Assembly: GCA_016867955.1 (NCBI GenBank)
Contig: VGIE01000002.1
Coordinates: 1-21,687, forward strand
DNA: 21,687 nt
Origin: Betaproteobacteria bacterium
GTDB lineage: Bacteria > Pseudomonadota > Gammaproteobacteria > Burkholderiales > SG8-39
Direction of reading: 5' to 3'
Shown here: piece by piece, positions 7,602-16,303 of the stretch
Layout of the letters: every line of letters begins with the position of its first letter
Position numbering within the stretch: position 1 is the stretch's first letter
Program-made: the position numbers and the translations under genes
Notes under the pieces: generated by a model
What the model was told of the DNA's origin: nothing
What the model saw: only the letters and a program-made list of their open reading frames with translations
The model's database searches: none

Positions 7602-9032
7602 ATGCAGGACTTGCGTCGCTTCTACATCGACGGCCAATGGGTCCCCGCGGTTGGCCGCCCGGAACGCACCATCGTCAGCCCGGCAACCGAACAGCCGCTG
7701 GGCGCCGTCAGCCTCGGCACCGGGGCTGATGTCGAGGTTGCCGTCGCCGCAGCCCGCCGGGCCTTTGAGACCTATTCGCTCAGCACCCGCGAGGAGCGTC
7801 TCGACCTGCTGCAGCGCCTGGACGACGCCTACATGGCGCGTTTCGAGGACATCGCCCAGGCGATTTCCGCCGAGGTCGGCGCACCGATAACACTCGCCCG
7901 GGGCCTGCAGGCGCAAACCGGCGTCATCCACATCAAGACCTGCACCGAAATCCTGCGAAGCTACCGTTTTTTCGAAGACCGGGGATCCACCCGTATTGCG
8001 CGCGAGCCGGTCGGCGTCTGCGGCCTGATCACGCCGTGGAACTGGCCCATCAACCAGATCTGCGTGAAGCTGATCCCTGCGCTGGCGGCCGGCTGTACCG
8101 TCGTGCTGAAGCCCAGCGAAGTCACGCCTGCGTGCGCCTCCATCCTCGCCGAGGTCATGGCTGCGGCCGGGGTTCCGCCCGGCGTGTTCAACCTCATCCA
8201 CGGTGACGGCCCTACGGTCGGCGAGGCCATCGCTGCGCATCCCGGCATCGACATGATCTCGTTCACGGGCAGTACCCGGGCGGGTATCCAGGTTGGCCGG
8301 ACGGCCGCAGGGACGGTCAAGCGCGTGGCGCTTGAACTCGGCGGAAAATCTCCCTATCTGCTGTTGCCTGATGCCGACGTCGATGCCGCCGTCGCCGCTT
8401 GCGTCGACTGGATCATCCTGAACAGCGGCCAGTCGTGTTCGGCGCCGACTCGGTTGCTGGTGCCGGTGCAGATGATGGACCGCGTGACCGAGCGGGCCAT
8501 CGCGTTGATGTCGAAGGCGGTCATCGGCGACCCTGCGGACGAGGCCACGACGATGGGTCCGGTGGTCAGCAAGGTGCAGTGGGACAGGGTGCAGCGCCTG
8601 ATCCGGTCCGGGATCGAACAGGGCGCCAATCTTGCCCTTGGAGGGCTAGGCCTTCCGGGGGGATTCAAGCGCGGGTACTTCGTGCGTCCCACGCTCTTTA
8701 CCGGCGTCTGCAACGACATGCTGATCGCGCGCGAGGAGATATTCGGACCGGTCCTGTGCGTCCTGCCGTATAGCGACGAAGACGAGGCCGTCTCGATCGC
8801 CAACGACACGAACTACGGCCTTGCCGCCTACGTCGCGTCAAGCGACGCCGAGCGCGGTCGTCGCATCGCTGCGCGCCTGCGTGCCGGCAGCGTCTATTTC
8901 AACGGGACCGGCATCGATCCACTCGCACCCTTTGGCGGCTACAAGCAGTCTGGCAACGGGCGGGAGTGGGGTGTCTTCGGCTTCGAGGAGTACCTCGAGA
9001 CCAAGGCCATGCTGGGGCTCGGGGTCGCGTGA
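7602..9032 (+). CDS. Aldehyde dehydrogenase (NAD(P)-dependent)
   Basis: This cytoplasmic enzyme oxidises an aldehyde to a carboxylic acid with NAD(P). At 476 residues it is a normal ALDH-superfamily member. The key residues are all present: Asn147 in TPWNW, Lys170 in VLKPSE, the nucleotide-binding SFTGSTRAG (220-228), general base Glu245 in LELGGKS, nucleophile Cys279 in NSGQSCSAPTR, and the EEIFGPVL motif later on. The start ATG has GGAGG about 7 bases before it. Its stop overlaps the transporter start by 4 bases. In this setting it probably oxidises the aldehyde made by the PQQ alcohol dehydrogenase or by P450 hydroxylation, but the aldehyde cannot be named from sequence. Confidence 0.96.
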   Translation: MQDLRRFYIDGQWVPAVGRPERTIVSPATEQPLGAVSLGTGADVEVAVAAARRAFETYSLSTREERLDLLQRLDDAYMARFEDIAQAISAEVGAPITLARGLQAQTGVIHIKTCTEILRSYRFFEDRGSTRIAREPVGVCGLITPWNWPINQICVKLIPALAAGCTVVLKPSEVTPACASILAEVMAAAGVPPGVFNLIHGDGPTVGEAIAAHPGIDMISFTGSTRAGIQVGRTAAGTVKRVALELGGKSPYLLLPDADVDAAVAACVDWIILNSGQSCSAPTRLLVPVQMMDRVTERAIALMSKAVIGDPADEATTMGPVVSKVQWDRVQRLIRSGIEQGANLALGGLGLPGGFKRGYFVRPTLFTGVCNDMLIAREEIFGPVLCVLPYSDEDEAVSIANDTNYGLAAYVASSDAERGRRIAARLRAGSVYFNGTGIDPLAPFGGYKQSGNGREWGVFGFEEYLETKAMLGLGVA

Positions 9033-10330
9033 GTCTGCTGTCCATCGGACCGGTGCGCGATCCGGCGGCCGTTACCCCAGGCTACCGAACCTACGTCCTG
9101 ACGCTGCTGCTGATCGTATACATCGTCAACTTCGTTGACCGCCAGGTGCTGGCGGTGCTGATCGAGCCGATCAAGCACGACCTCGATCTCTCGGACACGC
9201 AACTCGGCTTCCTGTCCGGCTTCGCCTTTGCCCTGTTCTATGTGACGTTCGGCGTTCCTCTCGCACGCCTGGCGGACCGGAAATCGCGGCGTGACCTGAT
9301 CGTGGTCTGTATGGCCGCATGGTCGGCGATGACTGCGGTGTGCGGGTTCGCAGCCAACTTCGTACAGCTCCTGGCCGCCCGCATCGGCGTCGCCATTGGA
9401 GAGGCCGGCTGCGTGGCGCCAGCGCATTCCATCATCGCGGACTACTACCCACCGCATCAGCGTGCATTCGCGATCTCGGTGTTTTCCTCTGGCGCATCCA
9501 TCGGGATCTTCGCCGGCCTGATGCTGGGCGGCTGGCTGAGCGAGTTGTACGGCTGGCGCATGACGCTCGTGATCATCGGCCTGCCCGGCATCCTGGTGGC
9601 GCTCCTGGTGATGGCAACCCTGCGGGAACCGATCCGCGGCATGACCCTGGCGCCGGGGCTGGTCGCCGCTGTCGTGCCCGGACCGGCTGGCTTTCGGGAG
9701 GACATCGGTCGCCTGGTTCGCCGTCAAAGCCTCTCGATCATTGCTGTCGCAGCGGGTTTCTCGGCGATGGTGACCTACGGGACTGCGACCTGGTTGCCCG
9801 CGTTCTACATCCGAGTTCATCAGTTGCCGATCTCCGAGGTGGGCACGATGCTGGCCATCATCACTGGCCTCGGCGCGGGCGTCGGCGCCGTCGCCGGGGG
9901 TGGGCTGGCCGGATGGCTGGCGCGCCGTGACCGGCGCTGGCTGCTCTGGGTACCCGCTGTCGCCACGACAGCGGGAACGCCGCTGTATGTCGTCGCCGTG
10001 ATGGCGCCAGAGCCCGGCTTGAGCCTGCTGGCGTTGGCACCGGCCGCCATGCTGTGCGCTGTGTTCGCACCGGCCGCGCTTGCGGCGGTGCACGGGGTCT
10101 CGGGCGCCGCCCTGCGTGCTACGGGGATCTCGCTCATGCTGTTCATGAGCAACATCCTCGGCATAGGCGGCGGCGCCCTGGTCGTCGGCTTCGTCAGCGA
10201 CCTCTTCGTCGGAGCCGAGCCGACCTTGTCACTACGCTATGGGCTCATTGTCGTCCTGCTCGCGAATGTCCTGGCCGTGATCGGCTACCTCTGGGCGTCA
10301 ACGACGCTGCTTCGCGACTGGCAGGACTGA
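9029..10330 (+). CDS. MFS transporter (spinster-like)
   Basis: This is an inner-membrane major facilitator superfamily transporter of 433 residues with about twelve hydrophobic segments. The loop between segments 2 and 3 carries the MFS signature RLADRKSRR (80-88). FVDRQ after the first segment, and SVFSSGASIGIFAGLMLGGWL in segment 5, are typical of the spinster-like group common in proteobacterial catabolic clusters. I chose GTG 9029 because it overlaps the ALDH stop (GTGA); the longer reading from 8966 would lie inside ALDH and add a charged tail that does not suit the protein. It probably imports the partly degraded compound from the periplasm or exports a product; direction cannot be told from sequence. 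The P450 gene starts 6 bases after its stop. Confidence 0.92.
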   Translation: MSLLSIGPVRDPAAVTPGYRTYVLTLLLIVYIVNFVDRQVLAVLIEPIKHDLDLSDTQLGFLSGFAFALFYVTFGVPLARLADRKSRRDLIVVCMAAWSAMTAVCGFAANFVQLLAARIGVAIGEAGCVAPAHSIIADYYPPHQRAFAISVFSSGASIGIFAGLMLGGWLSELYGWRMTLVIIGLPGILVALLVMATLREPIRGMTLAPGLVAAVVPGPAGFREDIGRLVRRQSLSIIAVAAGFSAMVTYGTATWLPAFYIRVHQLPISEVGTMLAIITGLGAGVGAVAGGGLAGWLARRDRRWLLWVPAVATTAGTPLYVVAVMAPEPGLSLLALAPAAMLCAVFAPAALAAVHGVSGAALRATGISLMLFMSNILGIGGGALVVGFVSDLFVGAEPTLSLRYGLIVVLLANVLAVIGYLWASTTLLRDWQD

Positions 10331-10336
10331 GGCGGG

Positions 10337-11542
10337 ATGTCGCCCACCGACCCGGATTTCGATCCTGCCGAACTGGCGCTGCTGGCGGATCCGGAGCCCG
10401 TGCTTGGGCAGTTGCGCGATCAATTCCCGCTGTTCCAGGCGACGATCGGCCTGCAGCGGTTCTGGGTGCTGAGCCGGCACGAGGACGTCAAGCGGGTGCT
10501 CGAGGATCCGTCGGCGCTGATGCGGCCGCCGGGCGCCAGCACGCCGCCGAGCCTTGGCGCCGGACCTGCCGCGAGGATGTGGAAGACCGCGCTGTCGATG
10601 ATGGATCCCCCCGACCACACCCGCGTCCGCCGGTTGGTGGGGCGGGCTTTCACCCGGCGGCGGGCTGAGGATCTGCGGCCGGGCATCGAGGCCGTCGTCG
10701 ATGAGGTCTTCCGCGGCCTCGACGACCGCGACCAGATCGAGGTCGTGAGCGAGCTTGCGCTGCAGGTACCGATGCGCGTGATCTGCGGGCTCCTCGGTGT
10801 CCCGGACGAGGACTGGCCGATGCTGCAATCCTGGACCCCGGACTTCCTGCGGATCTTCCTGCCCGACGCGGCTTCGCTCGACGATCGTCAGCGCCTGGAC
10901 CGCGCCTCCCAGAACTTCATCGAGTATTTCGGCGCGATGATCGACGCCAGACTCGAGGCCCCACGCGAGGACCTCACCACCAGCCTGGTCGCGCTGCAAG
11001 AAGAGGGGGGTATGACACGCGATGAACTGATCGGTGCCCTGCGCGGCCTGCTTACCGCCGGCTTCGAAACGTCGGCGGCAACTATATCCGCTGCTTTTCT
11101 GGGGTTCGGCAGGGAGCCGGCCCAGCTCGACCTGCTGCGCGCCCGACCAGACCTCGTACCTCAGGCGGTGGAAGAGTTACTGCGCTGGGAATCCCCCGTT
11201 CGCGCGCACTTGCGCTATCTGGGCGCCGACATGGCGCTGCATGGCCGGCGAATCCCGGCCGGCGCCGCCATGTGGATGCTGGTGGGCGCCGCCAATCACG
11301 ATCCCTTGCGGTTCCGGGACCCGGCCCGGATAGACATTGCCCGGGCGGAAAACGACCACCTGGCCTTCGGCGGAGGACGCCACTTCTGCCTGGGCGCGTA
11401 CCTCTCCCGCGTGGAGTTGCAGTCCGTCTTCGCCCGGCTGGCGCGACGCTGGAGCCGGATCGAGGTCGTGGAGGGTACCGCGCGGCGCAGGCCGAACTTC
11501 CAGTTTCCAAGCCTGGAACGACTGGTCGTTGGGGTGCGATAA
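10337..11542 (+). CDS. Cytochrome P450 monooxygenase
   Basis: A soluble bacterial P450 of 401 residues that inserts one oxygen atom from O2 into an organic substrate. Signatures are complete: DPPDHTRVRR in the C-helix region (90-99), the I-helix oxygen-activation motif AGFET (241-245), the ExxR pair Glu280/Arg283, AANHDP (318-323), and the heme loop FGGGRHFCLG with the thiolate Cys351. Soluble P450s of this class receive electrons from a ferredoxin and a ferredoxin reductase; neither gene is in the window. The start ATG follows GAGGCGGG and sits 6 bases after the MFS stop, so the two are translated from one transcript. A hairpin with a T-run about 40 bases after the stop probably ends that transcript. 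Substrate unknown; relatives act on terpenoids, steroids and fatty acids. Confidence 0.96.
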   Translation: MSPTDPDFDPAELALLADPEPVLGQLRDQFPLFQATIGLQRFWVLSRHEDVKRVLEDPSALMRPPGASTPPSLGAGPAARMWKTALSMMDPPDHTRVRRLVGRAFTRRRAEDLRPGIEAVVDEVFRGLDDRDQIEVVSELALQVPMRVICGLLGVPDEDWPMLQSWTPDFLRIFLPDAASLDDRQRLDRASQNFIEYFGAMIDARLEAPREDLTTSLVALQEEGGMTRDELIGALRGLLTAGFETSAATISAAFLGFGREPAQLDLLRARPDLVPQAVEELLRWESPVRAHLRYLGADMALHGRRIPAGAAMWMLVGAANHDPLRFRDPARIDIARAENDHLAFGGGRHFCLGAYLSRVELQSVFARLARRWSRIEVVEGTARRRPNFQFPSLERLVVGVR

Positions 11543-11580
11543 GGCGAACTGACGTTTGTATTTTCGCCGCAACAGCTGTG

Positions 11581-11598
11581 CGGCAGCTGCCGTTTTTT
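11581..11598 (+). terminator. Probable rho-independent terminator after the P450 gene
   Basis: The perfect palindrome CGGCAGCTGCCG (11581-11592) is followed at once by six T residues (11593-11598). The stem is short (4 G/C pairs around an AGCT loop) but its position, 38 bases after the P450 stop and at the only large gap in the middle of the array, fits a terminator. A second hairpin, GCCGCA (11566-11571) pairing with TGCGGC (11579-11584), overlaps and would compete with it. Confidence 0.55.
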
Positions 11599-11617
11599 GG
11601 TCAGATATTCATGCCGA

Positions 11618-11646
11618 TGGTAAGCGCAGCAGGATTTCGGTATAAA
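11618..11646 (+). promoter_or_regulatory. Candidate promoter for the PQQ dehydrogenase block
   Basis: In the 172-base gap after the P450, TATAAA (11641-11646) resembles a -10 element. Seventeen bases upstream is TGGTAA (11618-11623), a poor -35 with three of six matches. It lies downstream of the probable terminator and about 70 bases before the PQQ dehydrogenase start, which is where a second promoter would be expected. Pattern-only evidence, weak. Confidence 0.28.
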
Positions 11647-11714
11647 CGAAGAGCAGAAAGGCACGTCCCGTGTCGTCATCCCACGCGCGCGTGAAGGACA
11701 AGGGCGGATACTGA

Positions 11715-13712
11715 ATGCGATTGTCGTTACCGAAAGCCCGCTGGTTGCCGGGGCTTACGCTTGTGCTGTCCTGTGGCGCAGCTGCCTCAGGCGCGGACTG
11801 GCCCGTACATGGTCACACGCCCGCCGAGCAGCGGTTTTCACCGCTGAAGCGGGTCAATGCAGATAACGTTGAACGGGTCGGCTTTGCCTGGCAGGCCCTG
11901 CTAGACAGTTCCCGGGGGTTGCAGGCAACGCCAGTGGTCGTGAACGGGGTCATGTACGTGACCTCTACCTGGAGCCGTGTATTCGCGCTGGATCCGCGGA
12001 CGGGCGCGATCCACTGGACCTTCGACCCGAAAGTTCCCAAGACCTGGGCGATGAAGGGCTGCTGCGACGTCGTCAACCGGGGCGTCGCGGTCGCAGATGG
12101 CCGCGTGTTCGTTGGTACCTACGACGGCCGTCTCCTGGCGCTGCAGGCCCGCAACGGCAGCGTCCTGTGGGACGTCAACACCATCGACCGCAGCAAGCCC
12201 TACACGATCACGGGGGCGCCTCGCGTCGTGGGCGACAAAGTCGTCATCGGCAACGGGGGCGCCGACTTCGGCGCCCGCGGCTACTTCTCGGCCTACGATA
12301 CGACCACCGGGAAAATGAAATGGCGGTTCTATACGGTTCCCGCCAGCGCCAACGGGCCGTTCGAACACGTCGAGCTCGAGATGGCGGCCCGGACCTGGGA
12401 TCCGAACAGCCGCTGGGACATGGGGGGTGGCGGGACGGTGTGGGACAGCATGTCCTGGGACCCGGACCTGAACCTGCTCTACGTGGGCACGGGCAATGGC
12501 TCCCCATGGCCGGCCTTCCAGCGCAGCCCGGCCGGCGGCGACAACCTGTTCCTGTCGACCATCCTGGCCATCAACCCGGACACGGGCCGGCTGGTCTGGC
12601 ATTACCAGACCACGCCTGGCGACAGCTGGGACTACACCGCCACACAGCACATCGTACTGGCTGACATCCAGTGGCTGGGCAAGCCCCGGAAGGTGCTTTT
12701 CCAGGCACCGAAGAACGGTTTCTTCTACGTCATAGACCGCAAGACCGGGGAACTCCTCGCCGCGGACAAGTACGTTCGCGCCACCTGGGCGACCCACATT
12801 GATCCCGCCACCGGGCGTCCGGTCAATAGCCCCACCGGCGACTATCGGGATGCCCCGCGGATCGTGATGCCGGCTACCCTGGGAGGTCACAACTGGCACC
12901 CGATGTCCTACAGTCCGCAGACCGGCCTCGTCTACGTGCCCGCCCAGGATGCCGCCACCCATTTTTCGGCGACGCAGTTCAACGTGCTGCTCGGTGGCAC
13001 GGTGGCGGACGGCTTCGAGGAGATGGTCCCGGATGACTCGATTGGCCGCGCGCTGTTGCTCGCCTGGGACCCTCGCGCACGGCAGGTGCGGTGGTCCGTG
13101 CCGCACTCGACCTTCAGCAACGCGGGCGTGCTGTCCACCGCCGGCGGGCTCGTCGTGCAGGGGGACGCCGAGGGCTACATGAATTTCTACGATGCGGTGA
13201 CGGGACAGCGGCTGCATCGGCTGGCCACCGGGACGGGCATCATCGCACCGCCGATCGCCTACGAGGTCGACGAGGAACAGTACATCGCATTCCTCGCCGG
13301 GTGGGGCGGCGCGCTGTTCACCCACGCCGAGCCACAGGTGGCGGCGCGCCGATTCCGCAATGAAGGCCGCGTCATCGCGCTCAAGTTGGGTGGTGGCACC
13401 GTGCCGATGCCCGCGGCGGAGCCGAGCGTGACGCCGCGTCCCAGTGGCGATCGACTCCGCGCCCTGAACGTGCAACAGTCCAGGGGCCGTGACGTATACG
13501 CAATCAACTGCGGTATCTGTCACTCCTGGTACGGCCACAACGGCCTGCTGCCGGACCTGCGGCGCTCGACTCCGGCGATGATCGATCAGCTCGAGGCAGT
13601 CGTACTGCTTGGTGCACTCGAACCGCTGGGCATGCCGTCGTTTGCCGGTCAATTGTCAGTGGAGCAGGTCAGGGACCTGAAGGAATATCTGCGGGCCGTG
13701 CGCATCGAGTAG
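11715..13712 (+). CDS. Quinohemoprotein alcohol dehydrogenase (PQQ plus cytochrome c domain)
   Basis: This periplasmic enzyme oxidises an alcohol using PQQ and passes electrons through its own heme c. The 665 residues comprise a signal peptide (about 1-26), an eight-bladed PQQ propeller and a C-terminal cytochrome domain, close to type II alcohol dehydrogenases. Visible are the adjacent Cys116-Cys117 pair, Asn261 of the metal site, catalytic Asp306 in DSWDYTATQ, Lys333 in APKNGFFYVID, the heme-binding CGICH (599-603) and a likely axial Met640. Position 308 is Thr, not the extra Asp of lanthanide-type XoxF enzymes, so a calcium enzyme is expected. The metal-ligand motif normally GGAE reads GGADFG, giving Asp184 for the usual Glu. 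The weak VLSC near residue 20 leaves a lipoprotein form possible but unlikely. PQQ must be made by genes elsewhere or scavenged. It lies 56 bases before the second receptor. Confidence 0.95.
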   Translation: MRLSLPKARWLPGLTLVLSCGAAASGADWPVHGHTPAEQRFSPLKRVNADNVERVGFAWQALLDSSRGLQATPVVVNGVMYVTSTWSRVFALDPRTGAIHWTFDPKVPKTWAMKGCCDVVNRGVAVADGRVFVGTYDGRLLALQARNGSVLWDVNTIDRSKPYTITGAPRVVGDKVVIGNGGADFGARGYFSAYDTTTGKMKWRFYTVPASANGPFEHVELEMAARTWDPNSRWDMGGGGTVWDSMSWDPDLNLLYVGTGNGSPWPAFQRSPAGGDNLFLSTILAINPDTGRLVWHYQTTPGDSWDYTATQHIVLADIQWLGKPRKVLFQAPKNGFFYVIDRKTGELLAADKYVRATWATHIDPATGRPVNSPTGDYRDAPRIVMPATLGGHNWHPMSYSPQTGLVYVPAQDAATHFSATQFNVLLGGTVADGFEEMVPDDSIGRALLLAWDPRARQVRWSVPHSTFSNAGVLSTAGGLVVQGDAEGYMNFYDAVTGQRLHRLATGTGIIAPPIAYEVDEEQYIAFLAGWGGALFTHAEPQVAARRFRNEGRVIALKLGGGTVPMPAAEPSVTPRPSGDRLRALNVQQSRGRDVYAINCGICHSWYGHNGLLPDLRRSTPAMIDQLEAVVLLGALEPLGMPSFAGQLSVEQVRDLKEYLRAVRIE

Positions 13713-13768
13713 GCGCGCGGGAATCGCACTGTTGGCACTTGTCATCCATCACCATCGGGGAGAAGCAG

Positions 13769-16174
13769 ATGAGTATCAGGGGTAGTCGTGTAGTTCGGGG
13801 CATTATTCGGATTATGAGCATTACCGCGTGCGGCGCGATCGTCGCCGCGCCCGCTGCTGCCCAGCAGCTTGACGAGATCATCGTGACGGCGCAGAAGCGT
13901 GAGCAGAGCCTGCTCGAGGTGCCGGCAGCCGTGTCAGCGATCTCGGGCGACAGCCTGCAGTCGGCGGGTATCGAGTCGGTAGGTGAGCTCGAGTTCTATA
14001 TTCCGTCGATCGTGATAGCGGAGAACTCAGGCAGTGCGGTCGTGGCCACTGCACTGGTCACGCGTGGCATCGGCGTCAACGGCAACCTTCCGTATTTCGA
14101 ACCGTCCACCGCACTGTTCGTCGATGGCGCGTATCGCAGCCGCTCGGCGCTCGGTCTCGATGACCTGGTCAACATCGATCGTGTCGAGTTCCTGCGGGGT
14201 CCGCAGTCCACACTGTATGGACGCAATGCCTCAGCCGGTGTGCTGTCGGTATTGACCGAGCGGCCGCGTGATGAGTGGGGCGGCTTCCTCGACGTGACGG
14301 GCCAGGTCGAGAGCGTGGGCGAGGATCCGTTCGGATTCCTGGCAAGAGGAGAGGCAAGCGGTCCCGTCAGCGACACGGTGGGAGCCGGCCTGAGCTTTAC
14401 CTACCGTGATCTCGACGATGTCATGGAGGTGACTGGCAGTCCGCAGATCGACAGCGTCAATGGCGAAGAATCCTACACCGTGCGCGGTCAGCTGGAGTTC
14501 AAGGTGTCGGATGCGCTCAACGTGCGGGTTACCGGCGGGATCGCCAATCGCGACCTCAATGGTCCCGCGTCGGAACTGTTCTTCGACGCGGGCAGCTTTG
14601 GGCTGTTTACGCTGCTCGAAAGCTTCAATGACGGCCTCCGTGCGCGCCAGAATGGCGAGGATCTCGGCGCCGGAGCGAATGCGACTTTCGATGGGTTGCT
14701 TGCGCTCGGAGTCGTCCCGACGGCGGAGGGGGTGCCTGTGACTCCGCCGCACAACGACGCCTGGGATCGCCGGGTACATTGGGATGAGCAGAAGTTCGGC
14801 GGTCTTGAAGGCAGCGATGTCGCGCTGGACATCCGCTACGAGCTGGCCAATGGCTGGACGCTCAACGCCGTGTCGAGCTACAACGAATACGAAGCTGCCG
14901 ATCATCAGGACCTCGACCAGACGCCGTTGCCGATCGGGACCTACGAAGAGACGCAGGAAGGCGATGCCATCAGCCAGGAAATCCGCCTGACGTCGAAGGC
15001 CGGCGATGGCCCGGTGGACTGGATCGTCGGCGCGTTCTACCTGAAGGACGAGCTGTCACGCCAGGTGGAGTTCCAGATCGACGCGGATGGGCCATTGCTG
15101 GGCGCCGGCGTGAACGGCGACGTCGGCCGGTTCGTGGGGAGCCTAGATACCGACAGCATTTCGGTATTCGGCGACCTGACCTGGCGTCCGGCGGACAAGT
15201 GGGAGCTAGCGGCGGGCCTGCGCTGGATTCGCGAGGAGAAGGACGCCGTCAAGACCAACAGCCGCTTCAATGGCAGTGGCCCGGTGTCCGCCGCGTTTGT
15301 CGCCGGCCCCTTCGCGTCGGTCTTTGATCCTAGTGACAGCGGTAGCGACGACCTGAGCACCAACGACACGACCTATTCGGTCAGGGTGTCCTACGACATC
15401 AACGACGACCTGCTCCTGTACGGATTGCATTCGCGCGGTTTCAAGTCCGGAACCTTCAACATCGTCTGGGGGCCGGTCGGTCCGGCTGAGGATGGCTTCG
15501 AGGTCAGGAACGAGACGGTCGATGCTTTCGAACTGGGCGTCAAGGGGACCTTCGCCGATGGTCGCGTGCAACTGAGCGCCGATGTGTACCACCAGACGCA
15601 CGAGGACTATCAGACGGCTGCGTTCATAGGCACGATCTTCAACCTGTCGAACGCCGAGGAAGCCAGCACACAAGGCCTCGAGGTCGACGCGCAGTGGGCG
15701 CCCACGGACCGCCTGCGGCTCTCGGCAAGCCTCGCGTTTACGGATGCGGAATACGAGGAATTCACGAATGCCCCCTGCAGTACGGTGGACACGCCGGATG
15801 CAAACGGCAACTGCGATCAGTCCGGCTATCAGCTGCCGTTCGTTTCGGACTGGACCGCAACTATCGGTGCCCAGTACGAGCGCCCGCTGCCCCTCGGGGA
15901 CCTGATCTTGCGTGCGGATCTCGCTGTCGCGGGTGACTACAATCCCGATCTGCAGCTGGCGCCGTACTTCGAGCAGGACGGTTATGAACGCCTGAACCTG
16001 CGTGCCACCTGGAGCACGGAGCGCTTCGACCTGACCGGGTTCGTTTCCAATCTGACGGATGCCGAGATCGTCGACTGGGGGGGTGCCAGTAATCTTGGGC
16101 AGGGGACCACCTCCGGCCAGTTCATCATCCAGTCCGGGCGGACTTTCGGTCTGACGGGGCGGGTCAAGTTCTAA
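13769..16174 (+). CDS. TonB-dependent outer-membrane receptor (second of two)
   Basis: A second outer-membrane plug-and-barrel importer, 801 residues. A signal peptide ends at AAPAAAQ (about residue 31), followed at once by the TonB-box-like DEIIVTAQKR (35-44), the plug domain with LRGPQSTLYGRNASAG, and a barrel ending in a C-terminal Phe (GRVKF). The ATG at 13769 has GGGGAGAA about 5 bases upstream; a TTG at 13739 would place ten residues before the signal peptide. It differs throughout from the first receptor apart from family motifs, so the two are not a recent duplication and may recognise different ligands or forms of one ligand. It follows the PQQ dehydrogenase by 56 bases, probably on the same transcript, and is separated from the next gene by a strong hairpin. 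Confidence 0.96.
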   Translation: MSIRGSRVVRGIIRIMSITACGAIVAAPAAAQQLDEIIVTAQKREQSLLEVPAAVSAISGDSLQSAGIESVGELEFYIPSIVIAENSGSAVVATALVTRGIGVNGNLPYFEPSTALFVDGAYRSRSALGLDDLVNIDRVEFLRGPQSTLYGRNASAGVLSVLTERPRDEWGGFLDVTGQVESVGEDPFGFLARGEASGPVSDTVGAGLSFTYRDLDDVMEVTGSPQIDSVNGEESYTVRGQLEFKVSDALNVRVTGGIANRDLNGPASELFFDAGSFGLFTLLESFNDGLRARQNGEDLGAGANATFDGLLALGVVPTAEGVPVTPPHNDAWDRRVHWDEQKFGGLEGSDVALDIRYELANGWTLNAVSSYNEYEAADHQDLDQTPLPIGTYEETQEGDAISQEIRLTSKAGDGPVDWIVGAFYLKDELSRQVEFQIDADGPLLGAGVNGDVGRFVGSLDTDSISVFGDLTWRPADKWELAAGLRWIREEKDAVKTNSRFNGSGPVSAAFVAGPFASVFDPSDSGSDDLSTNDTTYSVRVSYDINDDLLLYGLHSRGFKSGTFNIVWGPVGPAEDGFEVRNETVDAFELGVKGTFADGRVQLSADVYHQTHEDYQTAAFIGTIFNLSNAEEASTQGLEVDAQWAPTDRLRLSASLAFTDAEYEEFTNAPCSTVDTPDANGNCDQSGYQLPFVSDWTATIGAQYERPLPLGDLILRADLAVAGDYNPDLQLAPYFEQDGYERLNLRATWSTERFDLTGFVSNLTDAEIVDWGGASNLGQGTTSGQFIIQSGRTFGLTGRVKF

Positions 16175-16210
16175 AGTCTCCGGCGATGCGCAGCCGCGGG
16201 CAGACGATCT

Positions 16211-16241
16211 GCACCGGGACGAGCCATGCTCGTCCCGGTGC
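16211..16241 (+). terminator. Perfect 14-bp hairpin between the second receptor and hyuB
   Basis: GCACCGGGACGAGC (16211-16224) is the exact reverse complement of 16228-16241, with a three-base CAT loop. It begins 37 bases after the receptor stop and 63 bases before hyuB. There is no T-run after it, so it is not a textbook intrinsic terminator. It could terminate weakly, protect the 3' end of the receptor mRNA so that receptor and downstream enzymes are made in different amounts, or bind a protein. The hairpin is certain; its role is inferred. Confidence 0.5.
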
Positions 16242-16303
16242 GGTCGACGCCGGCCTGCACGGCTGCTCGCGGGAATAGGGTCGCGAAACTGCCAGGCTGA
16301 TTC

